Positions 27,517 to 36,566 are shown, counted from the first letter of the stretch. The stretch: 64,000 nucleotides of DNA from Pantoea sp. (GCF_028283705.1 NZ_JAPWKD010000011.1:372001-436000); one strand, 5' to 3'. Program-made: numbers and translations. The notes: generated by a model from the sequence alone, not told the origin.

Positions 27517-28923
27517 TTAAGGGGCGAAAGGGGGACATCGCTCCGCGTGAGTGGGTGGCAGCGATGCCAGAATCTGGCGTGCGACGTCGGCGGCATGATC
27601 AGCCACCTGCGGCAAGCCCATCAGCTCACCAAAGCGCGCGCGGGCTGCCGGGCCGACAACGAACAACCCGGCGTTCGGCTGGCCGGATTGCGTCAGCGTA
27701 TGGGAGTGGCGATCGACATCAATACCAAATCCCAGCGCATCGGCGCGAATGATGCCCTGTTGACTGAGCGACTTTAGCAACGGCTGGCTGGCGGTCAATG
27801 CCTCATGGCCGGGGCCGGTCGTGACAATCAGATGATCGAGTTGATGATTTTCCGTCACGCCATGGCGCGTATGCAGCTGAATTGTCAGTTGCTTGTCGCT
27901 GGCATCGATCCTGATCAGGCGTGCGGCTAACACGCGCAGGCTGCCCACCTGCTGGCGTTCGGTTATAGCCGCCGCCACCTGTGGCGCGATGCGGTAACGA
28001 TGGACATCCCACCATGAACGCAGATGACGCACAAAACGTTGCTGTTCGCCTGGCGGCAAGGACTGCCAGATATCCTGTCCCTGCACGCGCACCTCATCCA
28101 GCACGCGCTGCCACGGCAATTGTTGTTCGGCGGCGCGTGCTACTTCCGCACGGATATGGTGTAGCCACTGCCGTACGCTCGGTTGCTGCTGCGGAGCAAG
28201 CGTCCACTCCGGCCAGTCTCCGCTCAGATTGGCACGCGACAGTTGCCCACGACGTGAGAACGCCAGCAACGGCCCGTGATGCTGACGCGTTGCCAGCGAT
28301 GCCACCACATCCGCCATACTCAGGCCGGTACCGATAATCGCGACCGAGGCATTCACGGCAATGTTATCCAGCACTCCCGGTAGCCAGGGATTGGCAATCA
28401 ATGCCGGATGTGCCGCAAAAGGGAGTAAGGCGCGAGGCAGTGCCGGTGGCGGATGGCTGATCGCCAATGCCAGCACATCGCCTTGTAGTGCTTCCCCGTT
28501 GCTCAGCAGCAGTCGCTCTCCTTCCCAGGCGATGGCGCTGGCCTGAATGTGCTGCAATACCACCTGTGGATGTTGTAAGCCTGCTTGCGCAAATTGCTCC
28601 GCCAGATAGCGACCAAACATCCCACGTTGTGGGTAAACCGCGCCATCAGCGCAATGCGCTACTGAATCCAGTGAACATTCAGGTTGCTGACGATACCAGC
28701 GGTCGAAAGCGCCCTGCTCGTCACCGCTCAGTTGCATACGCGCAGCGGGTACGTTGATGCGATGCGCAGGCTCCCGGGTCGAATAAGCCACGCCAGCGCC
28801 GAGGCTGTCTCTTGGTTCAACCACTGTCACGCGCAGGGGCGTCGTCGCAGTTCGGGCAAGATGAATCGCAAGCGCCGTACCACTGAACCCGCCTCCAACG
28901 ATAATCACATGCGGTGTCTGCAT
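27517..28923 (-). CDS. FAD/NAD(P)-binding protein (Pyr_redox_9-type)
   Basis: 468 residues from the ATG of MQTPHVIIVGGGFSG, preferred over an ATG at 28950 whose AGGAA is too close. An N-terminal Rossmann motif GGGFSGTALAIHLAR binds FAD; a second dinucleotide motif IIGTGLSMADVVASL is near residue 155, then TTGPGHEA and VVGPAARARFGELMG near the C-terminus. This domain group contains N-hydroxylase-like and poorly characterised FAD proteins. First gene of the sulfur operon; it might be an oxygenase or a flavin supplier for the NtaA-type enzyme, but this is unproven. Confidence 0.75.
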   Translation of the reverse strand: MQTPHVIIVGGGFSGTALAIHLARTATTPLRVTVVEPRDSLGAGVAYSTREPAHRINVPAARMQLSGDEQGAFDRWYRQQPECSLDSVAHCADGAVYPQRGMFGRYLAEQFAQAGLQHPQVVLQHIQASAIAWEGERLLLSNGEALQGDVLALAISHPPPALPRALLPFAAHPALIANPWLPGVLDNIAVNASVAIIGTGLSMADVVASLATRQHHGPLLAFSRRGQLSRANLSGDWPEWTLAPQQQPSVRQWLHHIRAEVARAAEQQLPWQRVLDEVRVQGQDIWQSLPPGEQQRFVRHLRSWWDVHRYRIAPQVAAAITERQQVGSLRVLAARLIRIDASDKQLTIQLHTRHGVTENHQLDHLIVTTGPGHEALTASQPLLKSLSQQGIIRADALGFGIDVDRHSHTLTQSGQPNAGLFVVGPAARARFGELMGLPQVADHAADVARQILASLPPTHAERCPPFAP

Positions 28924-29216
28924 CGCCTTGTCCCCATTGCCTGTATGCATTTCCTATATAACTTTATTAAAAAATGAACATTCGGGTGCATTTATTTAGT
29001 TATATAGACCATAGCGAAAATCATGCCAGCTTCGCAATTTCGATAAATTACCATTTATCAGTAGGTTATTGTCTGGTGCTGCTATCTGGCCTGTTGCAAT
29101 CGCAACCGTGCCACAACAGCATTTGTTGCATTTGCAACTCGTTATGCTTTTTTCCTGCTGTTCACAGTGAACGTGCCTGGTTAGCGTGTGGTGATGCTTC
29201 ACTAAGGATACACACC
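28924..29216. promoter_or_regulatory. Divergent control region of the organosulfur operon and the sigma-54 activator gene
   Basis: No credible gene; an open frame runs through from 28974 but is explained by extension of the activator frame. It holds a good minus-strand -24/-12 element (listed separately) and, around 29090-29150, several short GC-rich direct or inverted motifs (TTGCAATCGCAAC, GTTGCATTTGCAAC) that could be activator enhancer sites. Confidence 0.55.
29013..29029 (-). promoter_or_regulatory. Candidate sigma-54 promoter of the FAD/NtaA/MetNIQ-like operon
   Basis: On the minus strand CTGGCATGATTTTCGCT matches the TGGCAC-N5-TTGC consensus well, with GG and GC exactly 10 bases apart. 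The predicted start near 29002 leaves a leader of about 80 bases before the ATG at 28923. The adjacent gene encodes a sigma-54 activator. Confidence 0.65.
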
Positions 29217-31151
29217 ATGCTGACAACCTATGCTGATTTCAATGATTCACCCCGTCTGGTTGATCCCGCATCACGCGCTTTCCAGTCGTTGCTTGATAAG
29301 TTTGCGCCGACTGATGCTACGGTGCTGATCGTCGGCGAGACCGGTACCGGAAAAGAAGTGGTTGCGCGCTATCTGCATCATAACAGCGCACGCCGTCATG
29401 GCCCTTTTCTCGCCGTCAACTGCGGCGCATTAGCTGAGAGCCTTGCCGAGGCAGAATTATTTGGGCATGAGAAAGGCGCGTTTACCGGCGCGACCCAGGC
29501 GCATCCGGGCTGGTTTGAATCAGCTCAGGGTGGCACACTGCTGCTGGATGAGATTGGCGAACTCAGTTTGCCATTGCAGGTTAAACTTCTGCGCGTATTG
29601 CAGGAACGCGAGTTTACGCGTGTCGGTTCGCGTAAACCCATCAAAGTGGATGTCAGGGTAATTGCAGCCACACACGTTGACCTCGCCCAGGCAATTCGTG
29701 AACGTCGTTTCCGTGAGGATTTATTTTATCGTCTCAATATTGCTGTAGTCCCGTTACCCCCCTTGCGTCAGCGGCGCGAAGACATCCCGGTGTTGGCTCA
29801 GCATTTCCTTAACCTGTATTCACGACGCCTCGGTCGCCCGGCAAGGCGGTTGTCATCCGAGGCACTCGAAGCGTTACTCGAATACAGCTGGCCCGGCAAT
29901 ATCCGTGAACTCGAGAATACATTGCATAACGCGGTTTTGCTTAGCCGGGAGGAAATCCTTACTCCCGCACAACTGCGACTTGCCGGTTACAGTGAACGCC
30001 GCTTTGCTGATGTACGAGATTCGTCACTTGATAGCTTTTTACGTCAGCATTTAGCCAATGAACCACATCAGTTGTTTAACCGGGTGATCAATAGCCTGAT
30101 CAATAGCGCACTTGAATTGACTGATAACAATCAGACCCAGGCCGCCACATTATTAGGTATTAGTCGCCATACCTTACGCACGCATTTGGCCAATCAGGGC
30201 GTGATTAAGGGCCGTCGCAAATCCTCTTCTGCTCCCCAGGCATCTTCCCTGATGTCTCCGCCTGGTGAGCGCGAACTTCGTATTGGTTACCAAAAATTTG
30301 GCAATCTTGGCGTGTTAAAAGCCCGCCAGAGCCTTGAACAGTGCTTTGCAAAGCAGGGAGTAAATGTACTTTGGAGTGAGTTCCCTGCAGGTCCCCAGTT
30401 GCTTTATGCCTTGCAGAACAATGAAATTGATTTTGGCACAACCGGGGAGGTTCCCCCGATCTTTGCACAATCCAGCGGTAATGTGGTGACTTACATCGCC
30501 TGGGAACCCCCTGCGCCGAGCAGCGTTGGCATCGTTGTCCCCAGCGAAAGCGACATCACCACACTGGCCGACTTGCGCGGTAAACGCATTTCTGTCAATA
30601 AAGGCTCCAATGTTCATTGGTTGTTGTTGCAGTTGCTGGATGAAGCGGGGATTGGTCTTGATGAGATAAAAGTGGTTTACGCTCCGCCAAAATATCCGTT
30701 AACCGTAAGCGATTATCTTGCTGTAGATGCCTGGATGATGTGGGACCCATTACTTAGCGCGGCAGAAAGTAACCCCACATTACGTATTATCGCCAATGGA
30801 GAAGGGCGCGTTCGGAATCATCAATTCTATCTGGCTCGCCGTGATTACGTGCAGCAGCACGATGACATTGTGCACCAGCTGGTGGAGGCCTTGCAGCAGA
30901 CCGGGCAGTTTATCGATAGTCACAGACAGGAATCTGCCAAGCTGCTGTCCCAGGAATTGGGTCTCGAAATTCACTCGGTTGAGCGTGCTTTATCTCGTCG
31001 CAGTCACCAGACCCGAGCTATGGCTTTTGAAGTTATCAGAGAACAGCAGACGATTGCCGATCGTTTCTATGCGCTGGGTTTAATTAATAAACCGGTTCGG
31101 GTCAGAGATGCTGTCTGGCAATTCTCTTCTACATTACGTTTGCTGGCTTGA
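29217..31151 (+). CDS. Sigma-54 activator fused to an SsuA-like substrate-binding domain
   Basis: 644 residues from ATG 29217 (AAGGAT ahead); the in-frame stretch from 28974 is dissimilar and lies in the promoter region. No N-terminal sensor: the AAA+ domain starts at once (Walker A GETGTGKE residues 40-47, GAFTGA 87-92, Walker B TLLLDEIGE 107-115, SWPGNIRELEN near 225). A Fis-type helix-turn-helix follows (NQTQAATLLGISRHTLRTHL, 305-324). From about residue 352 to the end it is homologous to SsuA-type periplasmic proteins, but there is no signal peptide, so the binding domain is cytosolic and probably senses a sulfonate or related ligand. Likely controls the divergent sulfur operon and perhaps the gene at 19607. 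Confidence 0.9.
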   Translation: MLTTYADFNDSPRLVDPASRAFQSLLDKFAPTDATVLIVGETGTGKEVVARYLHHNSARRHGPFLAVNCGALAESLAEAELFGHEKGAFTGATQAHPGWFESAQGGTLLLDEIGELSLPLQVKLLRVLQEREFTRVGSRKPIKVDVRVIAATHVDLAQAIRERRFREDLFYRLNIAVVPLPPLRQRREDIPVLAQHFLNLYSRRLGRPARRLSSEALEALLEYSWPGNIRELENTLHNAVLLSREEILTPAQLRLAGYSERRFADVRDSSLDSFLRQHLANEPHQLFNRVINSLINSALELTDNNQTQAATLLGISRHTLRTHLANQGVIKGRRKSSSAPQASSLMSPPGERELRIGYQKFGNLGVLKARQSLEQCFAKQGVNVLWSEFPAGPQLLYALQNNEIDFGTTGEVPPIFAQSSGNVVTYIAWEPPAPSSVGIVVPSESDITTLADLRGKRISVNKGSNVHWLLLQLLDEAGIGLDEIKVVYAPPKYPLTVSDYLAVDAWMMWDPLLSAAESNPTLRIIANGEGRVRNHQFYLARRDYVQQHDDIVHQLVEALQQTGQFIDSHRQESAKLLSQELGLEIHSVERALSRRSHQTRAMAFEVIREQQTIADRFYALGLINKPVRVRDAVWQFSSTLRLLA

Positions 31152-31261
31152 CTTGAGGCTCATAGCAAATTGCTGTGTGATGAAAGTTATCCACTTTTTC
31201 TGTGGATAAATCGTTGCATATCATCTGGCTAATTTTGGCCAGTATTTATTATGGCGTCTCG

Positions 31262-31353
31262 ACAGGGTGCATAAATGTGGCGATTTCACCCTGAAATCTT
31301 TTTCTAAAAATCATTAGATTCATAGGGATAGGAATGAAATCGGCGTGGCGAGC
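31262..31353 (-). other. parS: Second P1-type parS-like centromere site
   Basis: Read on the minus strand: TCGCCA (31346-31351), ATTTCAT (31334-31340), a 36-bp gap, then the palindrome GATTTCAGGGTGAAATC (31282-31298) overlapping TCGCCA (31278-31283). These are the B-box hexamers and A-box heptamers of P1 parS in the same order. Arm spacing equals that of the other copy exactly; the terminal A-box and one inner heptamer are degenerate. Confidence 0.75.
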
Positions 31354-31471
31354 TTTATAATTTCCCGTCCAGTGCGGCTCCAGACAATCTTAATTTAATG
31401 GATTGTCGCCTTCACACCGGGATGGTTAATTTGCCGTCACCGGTTGTGTTCAATGATCGGAAGGATTGTCC

Positions 31472-31567
31472 GTGATGAGTGAAACCATGGCGATTTCAGC
31501 CTGAAATTTTAGACCTCATTACTGATATTTCATGCAGTTAGCGGTGAAATTACGCTGGCGAAAGAAA
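31472..31567 (-). other. parS: P1-type parS centromere site
   Basis: On the minus strand, beginning 36 bases after the parB stop: TCGCCA (31556-31561), ATTTCAC (31544-31550), 36-bp central stretch (place of the IHF-bent loop in P1), palindrome ATTTCAGGCTGAAAT (31493-31507), TCGCCA (31488-31493), GTTTCAC (about 31479-31485). Hexamer/heptamer sequences, their order and the spacing agree with the P1 parS site as I recall it, and P1 parS also lies directly after parB. Confidence 0.85.
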
Positions 31568-31574
31568 AGGAGGC

Positions 31575-31597
31575 AAAAAAAACCGCCCGAAGGCGGC
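31575..31597 (-). terminator. Terminator of the parAB operon
   Basis: On the minus strand CCGCC-TTCG-GGCGG followed by TTTTTTTT, 6 bases beyond the parB stop; a textbook rho-independent terminator. It separates parB from the parS sites, so parS is not transcribed with the operon. Confidence 0.9.
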
Positions 31598-31602
31598 ATT
31601 GC

Positions 31603-32574
31603 TTATTGATTGAGGTATTTGTTCAGGGTCTCGTTAATCACCCGATCCAACTCGTCCTGAAGTTCTTTTGACTGTCGATTAAATTCATAGCTGAACATGC
31701 GACCACGCATCTTTTTACGTGCGAAGCGATCTTTGTCAGCAAAGGTCCAGAGCGCGGTGGCGACGACTTTATCTTTAGCGGGTGACTGCACCAGTGTCTG
31801 GCTGCCATTACGCACCAGACGCAAAATACCGTTCTTCACTTCATCTTCCGCTAATCCGTCTCTGGCACAAACGGTATCAACATCCATACCAATGGCATCA
31901 ATCAACGCATCAACCGTCTGCCCTGTCTCCTGCAACTTTTCATAAGCCTGCAACAGAGATTTATAATCGGGATAGGTCAGCTCTGAGTGGTTAGGGAATA
32001 ACGTGATGAGATCGGCAGGCACACTGGCCGCCTGCAATGCGCGTGTCACTTTGGCCTGGGAAAGACCTTCGCTCTGGGCAATCTCTTTTTGTGACAAACC
32101 ACCATCTTTCAGCGCCAACAGGCGCATGCCTACCTCACGCAGGTTGTGTTCACGGGCTGTCTGAATATCCTGTGCCAGACGACGGGCTTCTTCTGCCGTA
32201 ATTGAAGCATCGGTAACCAGAACATCAAGACCCGTTTTACAATGCAGCGCAGCAGCACGGCGGCGTGAACCATCGAGAATCTCGATACGGTCATCACGCT
32301 TGACGCCAATGGCCGGAAAGAACTGCTGGAGTTTGATGGTACGGATAATGTCGCGCAGTGATTCGGGTGTCAGACCCGATTGGTCACGACCGTTGGTTTC
32401 CATCACGACAAAGGTTTTATCTTCGATATCTTTTGCAGCAATGTGCTCCAGCGTGAACTGGGCGCGTTTACCTGTGGACAGGATAAAAGTCTGGGTATGG
32501 CCTTCTGATGTTTCTTCTGTTTGCAGCGGTGTCTGGCTAAAAGTTCTGCCAATCGTTATGCGTTTTGCGCTCAT
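31603..32574 (-). CDS. parB: ParB-family plasmid partition protein (P1 type)
   Basis: 323 residues, close to the P1 ParB length of 333. Order: N-terminal ParA-interacting stretch, ParB/Srx-like region with VMETNGRDQSGLTPESLRD and IEILDGSRRRAAALHC, helix-turn-helix GLSQKEIAQSEGLSQAKVTR (residues about 155-175), and a C-terminal dimerisation domain ending in VINETLNKYLNQ. It binds the A- and B-box motifs of parS and couples the plasmid to ParA. The gene follows parA by 7 bases and is closed by a strong terminator. Confidence 0.93.
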   Translation of the reverse strand: MSAKRITIGRTFSQTPLQTEETSEGHTQTFILSTGKRAQFTLEHIAAKDIEDKTFVVMETNGRDQSGLTPESLRDIIRTIKLQQFFPAIGVKRDDRIEILDGSRRRAAALHCKTGLDVLVTDASITAEEARRLAQDIQTAREHNLREVGMRLLALKDGGLSQKEIAQSEGLSQAKVTRALQAASVPADLITLFPNHSELTYPDYKSLLQAYEKLQETGQTVDALIDAIGMDVDTVCARDGLAEDEVKNGILRLVRNGSQTLVQSPAKDKVVATALWTFADKDRFARKKMRGRMFSYEFNRQSKELQDELDRVINETLNKYLNQ

Positions 32575-32581
32575 AGTAACC

Positions 32582-33781
32582 TCAGTTCAGGCGAATAAAT
32601 TCAATGCGATCAAACACGGCTTTGGCAAAATCCTCCGCAGCCGAACGCGCATTCTTCAGGGCTTCACTGCTACCTACGTAGGTAGAAGGGTTGGCCGAAA
32701 TGACTGTGTCGAACGACTCTCCGCAGCGTTCAAAACCATCAAGCCTCGGTAAGGCGGCATCCAGCATGTCACCGCCAAAAATCTCTTTAGCAAGACTGTG
32801 GCAGAGTTTGTGGTCCGCTTTGTTGGAGAGCTTCGACATAAATCCAATATTGCCCTGTAAACGACAACTTGCGCCGGATTCTTCAATGATGCCAATCAGC
32901 TCTGGCAGACGCGTCAGATACTTCAGGGTGGAGTGAAAATCGACCTGTGCCGGGGGCACTGGTGTCATCAGCAAGTCAGATGCGGCAATGGCGTTTTTCA
33001 GGAATGCGTCGAGGTGAGGTCCACTGTCGATAAAGATGAAGTCATAGTCTTTCTTCAGCTTGGCGATAACATTATCGTGTAATACAGAATGGACATTGTG
33101 CTGGGGCAGATGCTCGGCACAAAGCTCATCCCAGCGTGAAGCGATAAACGCATCATCGATGGATGCGGGCAGCACATCCACACCAGGAATAATGGAAGGC
33201 ACGATAAATTCGTTGAGCAATTCTTCGCGGCTGACATTCTGCAACATCGCCTGTGCCGCGGTGGCTTCAACTAATCCCACTGAACGCTCATGATTGAGGA
33301 ACATGGTAGCGGAAGATTGCGGGTCAAGATCGATAACCAGAATGCGTAAATCTTCAAATAACAGGTGTGGATGTGCGCGCAGCGCGTGGGCCAGCGAAAC
33401 AGTAGATACCGTTTTCGACACACCACCTTTCAGGTTACCCACAAATAATGTGAATGCATCACCGTGACGATCGCGATACTTGGGCACACCACGATGATGA
33501 TAGATGTCGATAATGTTCTGAATCGACATTGCATATTTGGTTGAGCTACCGGCGGCACGCTTATCAAACGGATAACCGTTTTCTTCCATCTCATTCACAG
33601 CATAATCGACACTGGCGCGTGTCAGCTTGGGTAACTTTGCCAGTGCCGCTTTAGCGTAAACCTGGTAAAAAGTATTTTCCTGCAACTCTTCTTTTTGTGC
33701 CTGAATCTGTTCCGTCAGGCTCATGAGCATTTTCTCAGACCGTTGAGCGACCTTCAGAACCTGCTTTTCATCGTTAGCCAT
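32582..33781 (-). CDS. parA: ParA-family partition ATPase (P1 type, with N-terminal DNA-binding domain)
   Basis: 399 residues from the ATG of MANDEKQVLK (GGAG 5 bases ahead; an upstream in-frame start adds only five residues). This is the large P1-type ParA (398 in P1): an N-terminal winged-helix region (residues about 30-95) that autoregulates the operon, then the deviant Walker ATPase with KGGVSKTVSTVSLAHAL near residue 110, LRILVIDLDPQSSATMF, and DFIFIDSGPHLDAF. It moves ParB-parS complexes over the nucleoid. The 110-bp stretch upstream should hold its operator. Confidence 0.93.
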   Translation of the reverse strand: MANDEKQVLKVAQRSEKMLMSLTEQIQAQKEELQENTFYQVYAKAALAKLPKLTRASVDYAVNEMEENGYPFDKRAAGSSTKYAMSIQNIIDIYHHRGVPKYRDRHGDAFTLFVGNLKGGVSKTVSTVSLAHALRAHPHLLFEDLRILVIDLDPQSSATMFLNHERSVGLVEATAAQAMLQNVSREELLNEFIVPSIIPGVDVLPASIDDAFIASRWDELCAEHLPQHNVHSVLHDNVIAKLKKDYDFIFIDSGPHLDAFLKNAIAASDLLMTPVPPAQVDFHSTLKYLTRLPELIGIIEESGASCRLQGNIGFMSKLSNKADHKLCHSLAKEIFGGDMLDAALPRLDGFERCGESFDTVISANPSTYVGSSEALKNARSAAEDFAKAVFDRIEFIRLN

Positions 33782-33910
33782 AGTTGCTCCACACATGTAG
33801 GATTTATGACTTTATACCGAAATCCTGCACATCAGGCAAATCTATCTCATTTACTCAGAAACAACTGATGTGAACGAAACACCTTGTCCAAGAGGATGTT
33901 ATTACAAACA
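33782..33910 (-). promoter_or_regulatory. parA promoter/operator region
   Basis: Short gap between the parA start and the first iteron. In P1 the equivalent segment carries the ParA operator. Only a short dyad, CCTGCACATCAGG near 33824-33836, is visible; promoter elements are not clear by eye. Confidence 0.4.
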
Positions 33911-35612
33911 TTCACTGTAATCAGTGCTGCAATCCTGTGCAGCCAAATGAAATGAATAAAAGATAAGCTGATCATTTTTCGAGCTTACCTGCAAAGATTC
34001 ACTGTAATCAGTAATGTCGTGGGTAAAAGTACGGAGCAGAGCGAAGGGTGAAGGGTGAAGGGTGAAGGGTGAAGGGTGAAGGGTGAAGGGTGAAGGGGAG
34101 ACAGATTCACTGTAGTCAGCAAGCTTTACAAGCAACGCAGGCATAAACTCACTGTAATCAGCAAAAGATTCACTGTAATCAGCAGCCCGCACGAAACATT
34201 CACTGTAATCAGTAACCGTCTCTCACGCGGATAAGCTAACGGAAGTCTGTTTAACACCGATTGAAGGGACCACTATCATTCACTGTAATCAGTAAAAGAG
34301 AACTCTATCCTGAATTCCATCAAACATTCACTGTAAACAGCAGTCGAAATTTGTGAAACCCATAATCGTTCACTGTAGTCAGTAAGATATTTCTCCGCTC
34401 CCCGCAAAGGTTCACTGTATTCAGTAAGCCAAATTTCCCGGCATCACCAAACGTTCACTATAGTGAGCAGACTTGGCTATATAACTCTCAACCATTCACT
34501 ATAGTCAGTACGAAGTGTCATCAGATCGGCAATCATTCACTGTAGTCAGTCGCTGCTTTCTTACTCTGAGCAACCTCGTCTGTTCCTGACTGATGCTTTT
34601 ACCGCGATATAGGGCAGGGGAACATGAAAACATTCACTGTAGCCAGCAAGATTGAGAGTGCGTTTAAGGGGATTCTCCATGCGTTACGTACCTCAGGCCA
34701 AATCAGTAACATTCACTGTAATCAGTAAGTGGTATCCAGGATGAAGAAGTTAAACATTCACTGTAATCAGTAGAGGATGATGAACAGAAGGGGTGATGTT
34801 CACTGTAATCAGCAATGGACCACACGAAGTCGATGATGGGTAATAAGCAGCGATATCCCGAATTCACTGTAATCAGTAAGGGGTAGTGTTAACTCCTGAG
34901 CCGAACATTCACTGTAATCAGTAATGGGTCACACACAAACCCGCTGACGATGTTCACTGTAATCAGTAGAAAAGAACACCGGCAGCCGCTGACATCCGTG
35001 TCTCAGCTGCAGAAACAGAACGTTCACTGTAATCAGTGACACCGTGACGTTAGCTGCGGATGGTTTAATTCATGCTTTCAGGCACCCATCATGCGTTCAC
35101 TGTAGTCAGTAAACGGGAAAATATTCACTGTAATCGGCAAACGTGACCAACCCTGTCACTTTTTTGTTCCTGAAAATACGTGAGATGCTGATTACAGTGA
35201 ACACAATGGCTCACAAATAAATAAAGCATTTAAAATCATATAGATAAAAAAACACCCACTGTAATCAGTAAGTTCATCACAACCTAAGCATTCACTGTAA
35301 TCAGTGGGGACGTACGAGTTGATAGAGTTCACTGTAATCAGCAAAACCCCCTCTGATACTCATCTTTTAACCATGAAGACCATAAATGTAAGCACTCACT
35401 ATCAATATATAGCAATGATTACTGTCTCTGACACCAATAATATTGATTATGGTTTTGTGAACACAGGTAGGAATGCTGATTACAGTGAACGTTACTGATT
35501 GCAGTGAATCTTATGGGCGCTAGCTGATTACAGTGAATGTCAGAAGGGAGGGAAGTGTCACTTTTCGGCTAAAAGTGACACTGCAACGCTTGATGTACTG
35601 ATTACAGTGAAC
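33911..35612. repeat. Large iteron array downstream of repA (incA-like copy-control locus)
   Basis: I count 31 copies of a 15-mer with consensus TTCACTGTAATCAGT, 26 in this orientation and 5 inverted (near 35187, 35476, 35495, 35523, 35598). Most match at 13-15 positions; weaker ones include 34327 and 34453. Spacing is irregular (about 20-110 bp), unlike the phased set at the origin. Position after repA and before parA corresponds to P1 incA, which has nine copies (recalled). By analogy the array titrates RepA and mediates handcuffing to hold copy number down. No gene is supported within: reading frames here consist of translated iterons. Confidence 0.92.
34043..34097 (+). repeat. Heptanucleotide tandem repeat (GAAGGGT)n
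   Basis: Nearly eight perfect head-to-tail copies of GAAGGGT inside the iteron array, between iterons at 33998 and 34106. Probably a slippage-prone microsatellite; copy number may vary between isolates. Confidence 0.9.
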
Positions 35613-35620
35613 ATGATGAC

Positions 35621-36550
35621 TTAGTCATCAAAGTCCAGATCGTCGAGTGCATCAATGCTCTCGAGATTGCTGATCCCATCGAGTTTTGGTGTCCGGCTGT
35701 GGATAATAAAAAACACAGAACGTCCACGTTTCACTTCTGAATAGTCGAGATAACCAATCTCTTTCAATTGCTCCATGGCACGACGTACCACATGGTTCTG
35801 GGTGGTGGTTTTCGAACCCAGGTTGAGGCGCATACGCAAACGGGCCAATGAAATAGGAGCAGGGTTTGTTGGCAGGCTCTCCAGATAGGTGTAAAGCGCC
35901 TGAGCAGATTCCTTACGCTTAAGCCGCGAGATAGCGCGGAGTTGCAGTAAAACCTTGTGGTCAAAGTTATACAACTCGAACAGCTTAGGATCCGCCTGAA
36001 TCCGCACCACATCCTTTTCCCGATCGTAATAGGCCGATTGTACCAGGTGGGTATGGTAGGCTTTGCCATTACCTTCAAAGGAGAGGGTATTGGTCGCGAT
36101 ACGGCGTAATGACGCATCTAAACGCTTACGTAAGGCTGCAGAAGAGTTTGCCGAGGGGATCCCGCACATTTTTACAAAATCGATAAACGGCAGCGTCACC
36201 GTGTCGCCTTTCGATGGATAACGGGAGAATGACTGAATGATCCCGGCCCAGGTTTTGAAATCATTATCCATATCCAGCCTTGCGCCGGTAATGGTAATCT
36301 TTTCATAGCCTTCAGCTTTCACCAGTGAAAGGTTTTTCAGCTCTTTAGTGGCATCGGTTGAAGCCATCGCGCCTGATTTACCACGCGCGGTGGATTTCAG
36401 TGTCGGAACAAACAGTCCCAGGCGCATCAAGGCGACCGGTTGTACGGTGTTATTTTTATTAGGGTGTAGCTGAATAACTTCACCGCTGTTTTTTGTCACC
36501 GACAGAAAAGGTTCAAGTAACGCCTTGTTTTCACTCTCTTTATCTGCCAT
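35621..36550 (-). CDS. repA: Replication initiator RepA (Rep_3 / RepFIB-type)
   Basis: 309 residues with the two winged-helix domains of the Rep_3 initiator family (as in RepFIB and P1 RepA): N-terminal part with [17 protein letters not shown] and [20 protein letters not shown], centre [19 protein letters not shown], and C-terminal [26 protein letters not shown] with the DNA-contact helix in [20 protein letters not shown]. Acidic tail [10 protein letters not shown]. It binds iterons on both sides of its gene: five phased copies upstream (origin and autoregulation) and the array starting 8 bases after its stop. Confidence 0.92.
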   Translation of the reverse strand: MADKESENKALLEPFLSVTKNSGEVIQLHPNKNNTVQPVALMRLGLFVPTLKSTARGKSGAMASTDATKELKNLSLVKAEGYEKITITGARLDMDNDFKTWAGIIQSFSRYPSKGDTVTLPFIDFVKMCGIPSANSSAALRKRLDASLRRIATNTLSFEGNGKAYHTHLVQSAYYDREKDVVRIQADPKLFELYNFDHKVLLQLRAISRLKRKESAQALYTYLESLPTNPAPISLARLRMRLNLGSKTTTQNHVVRRAMEQLKEIGYLDYSEVKRGRSVFFIIHSRTPKLDGISNLESIDALDDLDFDD

Positions 36551-36566
36551 AGCCTGAGATCTTCAT

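Noticed and set aside
28663..28677. CTGAATCCAGTGAAC in the FAD-protein gene
   Set aside because: Two mismatches to the iteron in coding DNA; not separable from chance by eye.
28974..29216. Upstream in-frame extension of the sigma-54 activator
   Set aside because: Non-conserved, lies in the divergent promoter region with the -24/-12 element; ATG 29217 has a better site.
33902..34192. 96-residue minus-strand open frame with repeated DYSES peptide
   Set aside because: The peptide repeat is simply the translated iteron; no ribosome site and it spans non-coding repeats.
35304..35498. 64-residue plus-strand open frame
   Set aside because: Lies across iterons, ends in the translated iteron peptide DYSERY and has no family likeness.
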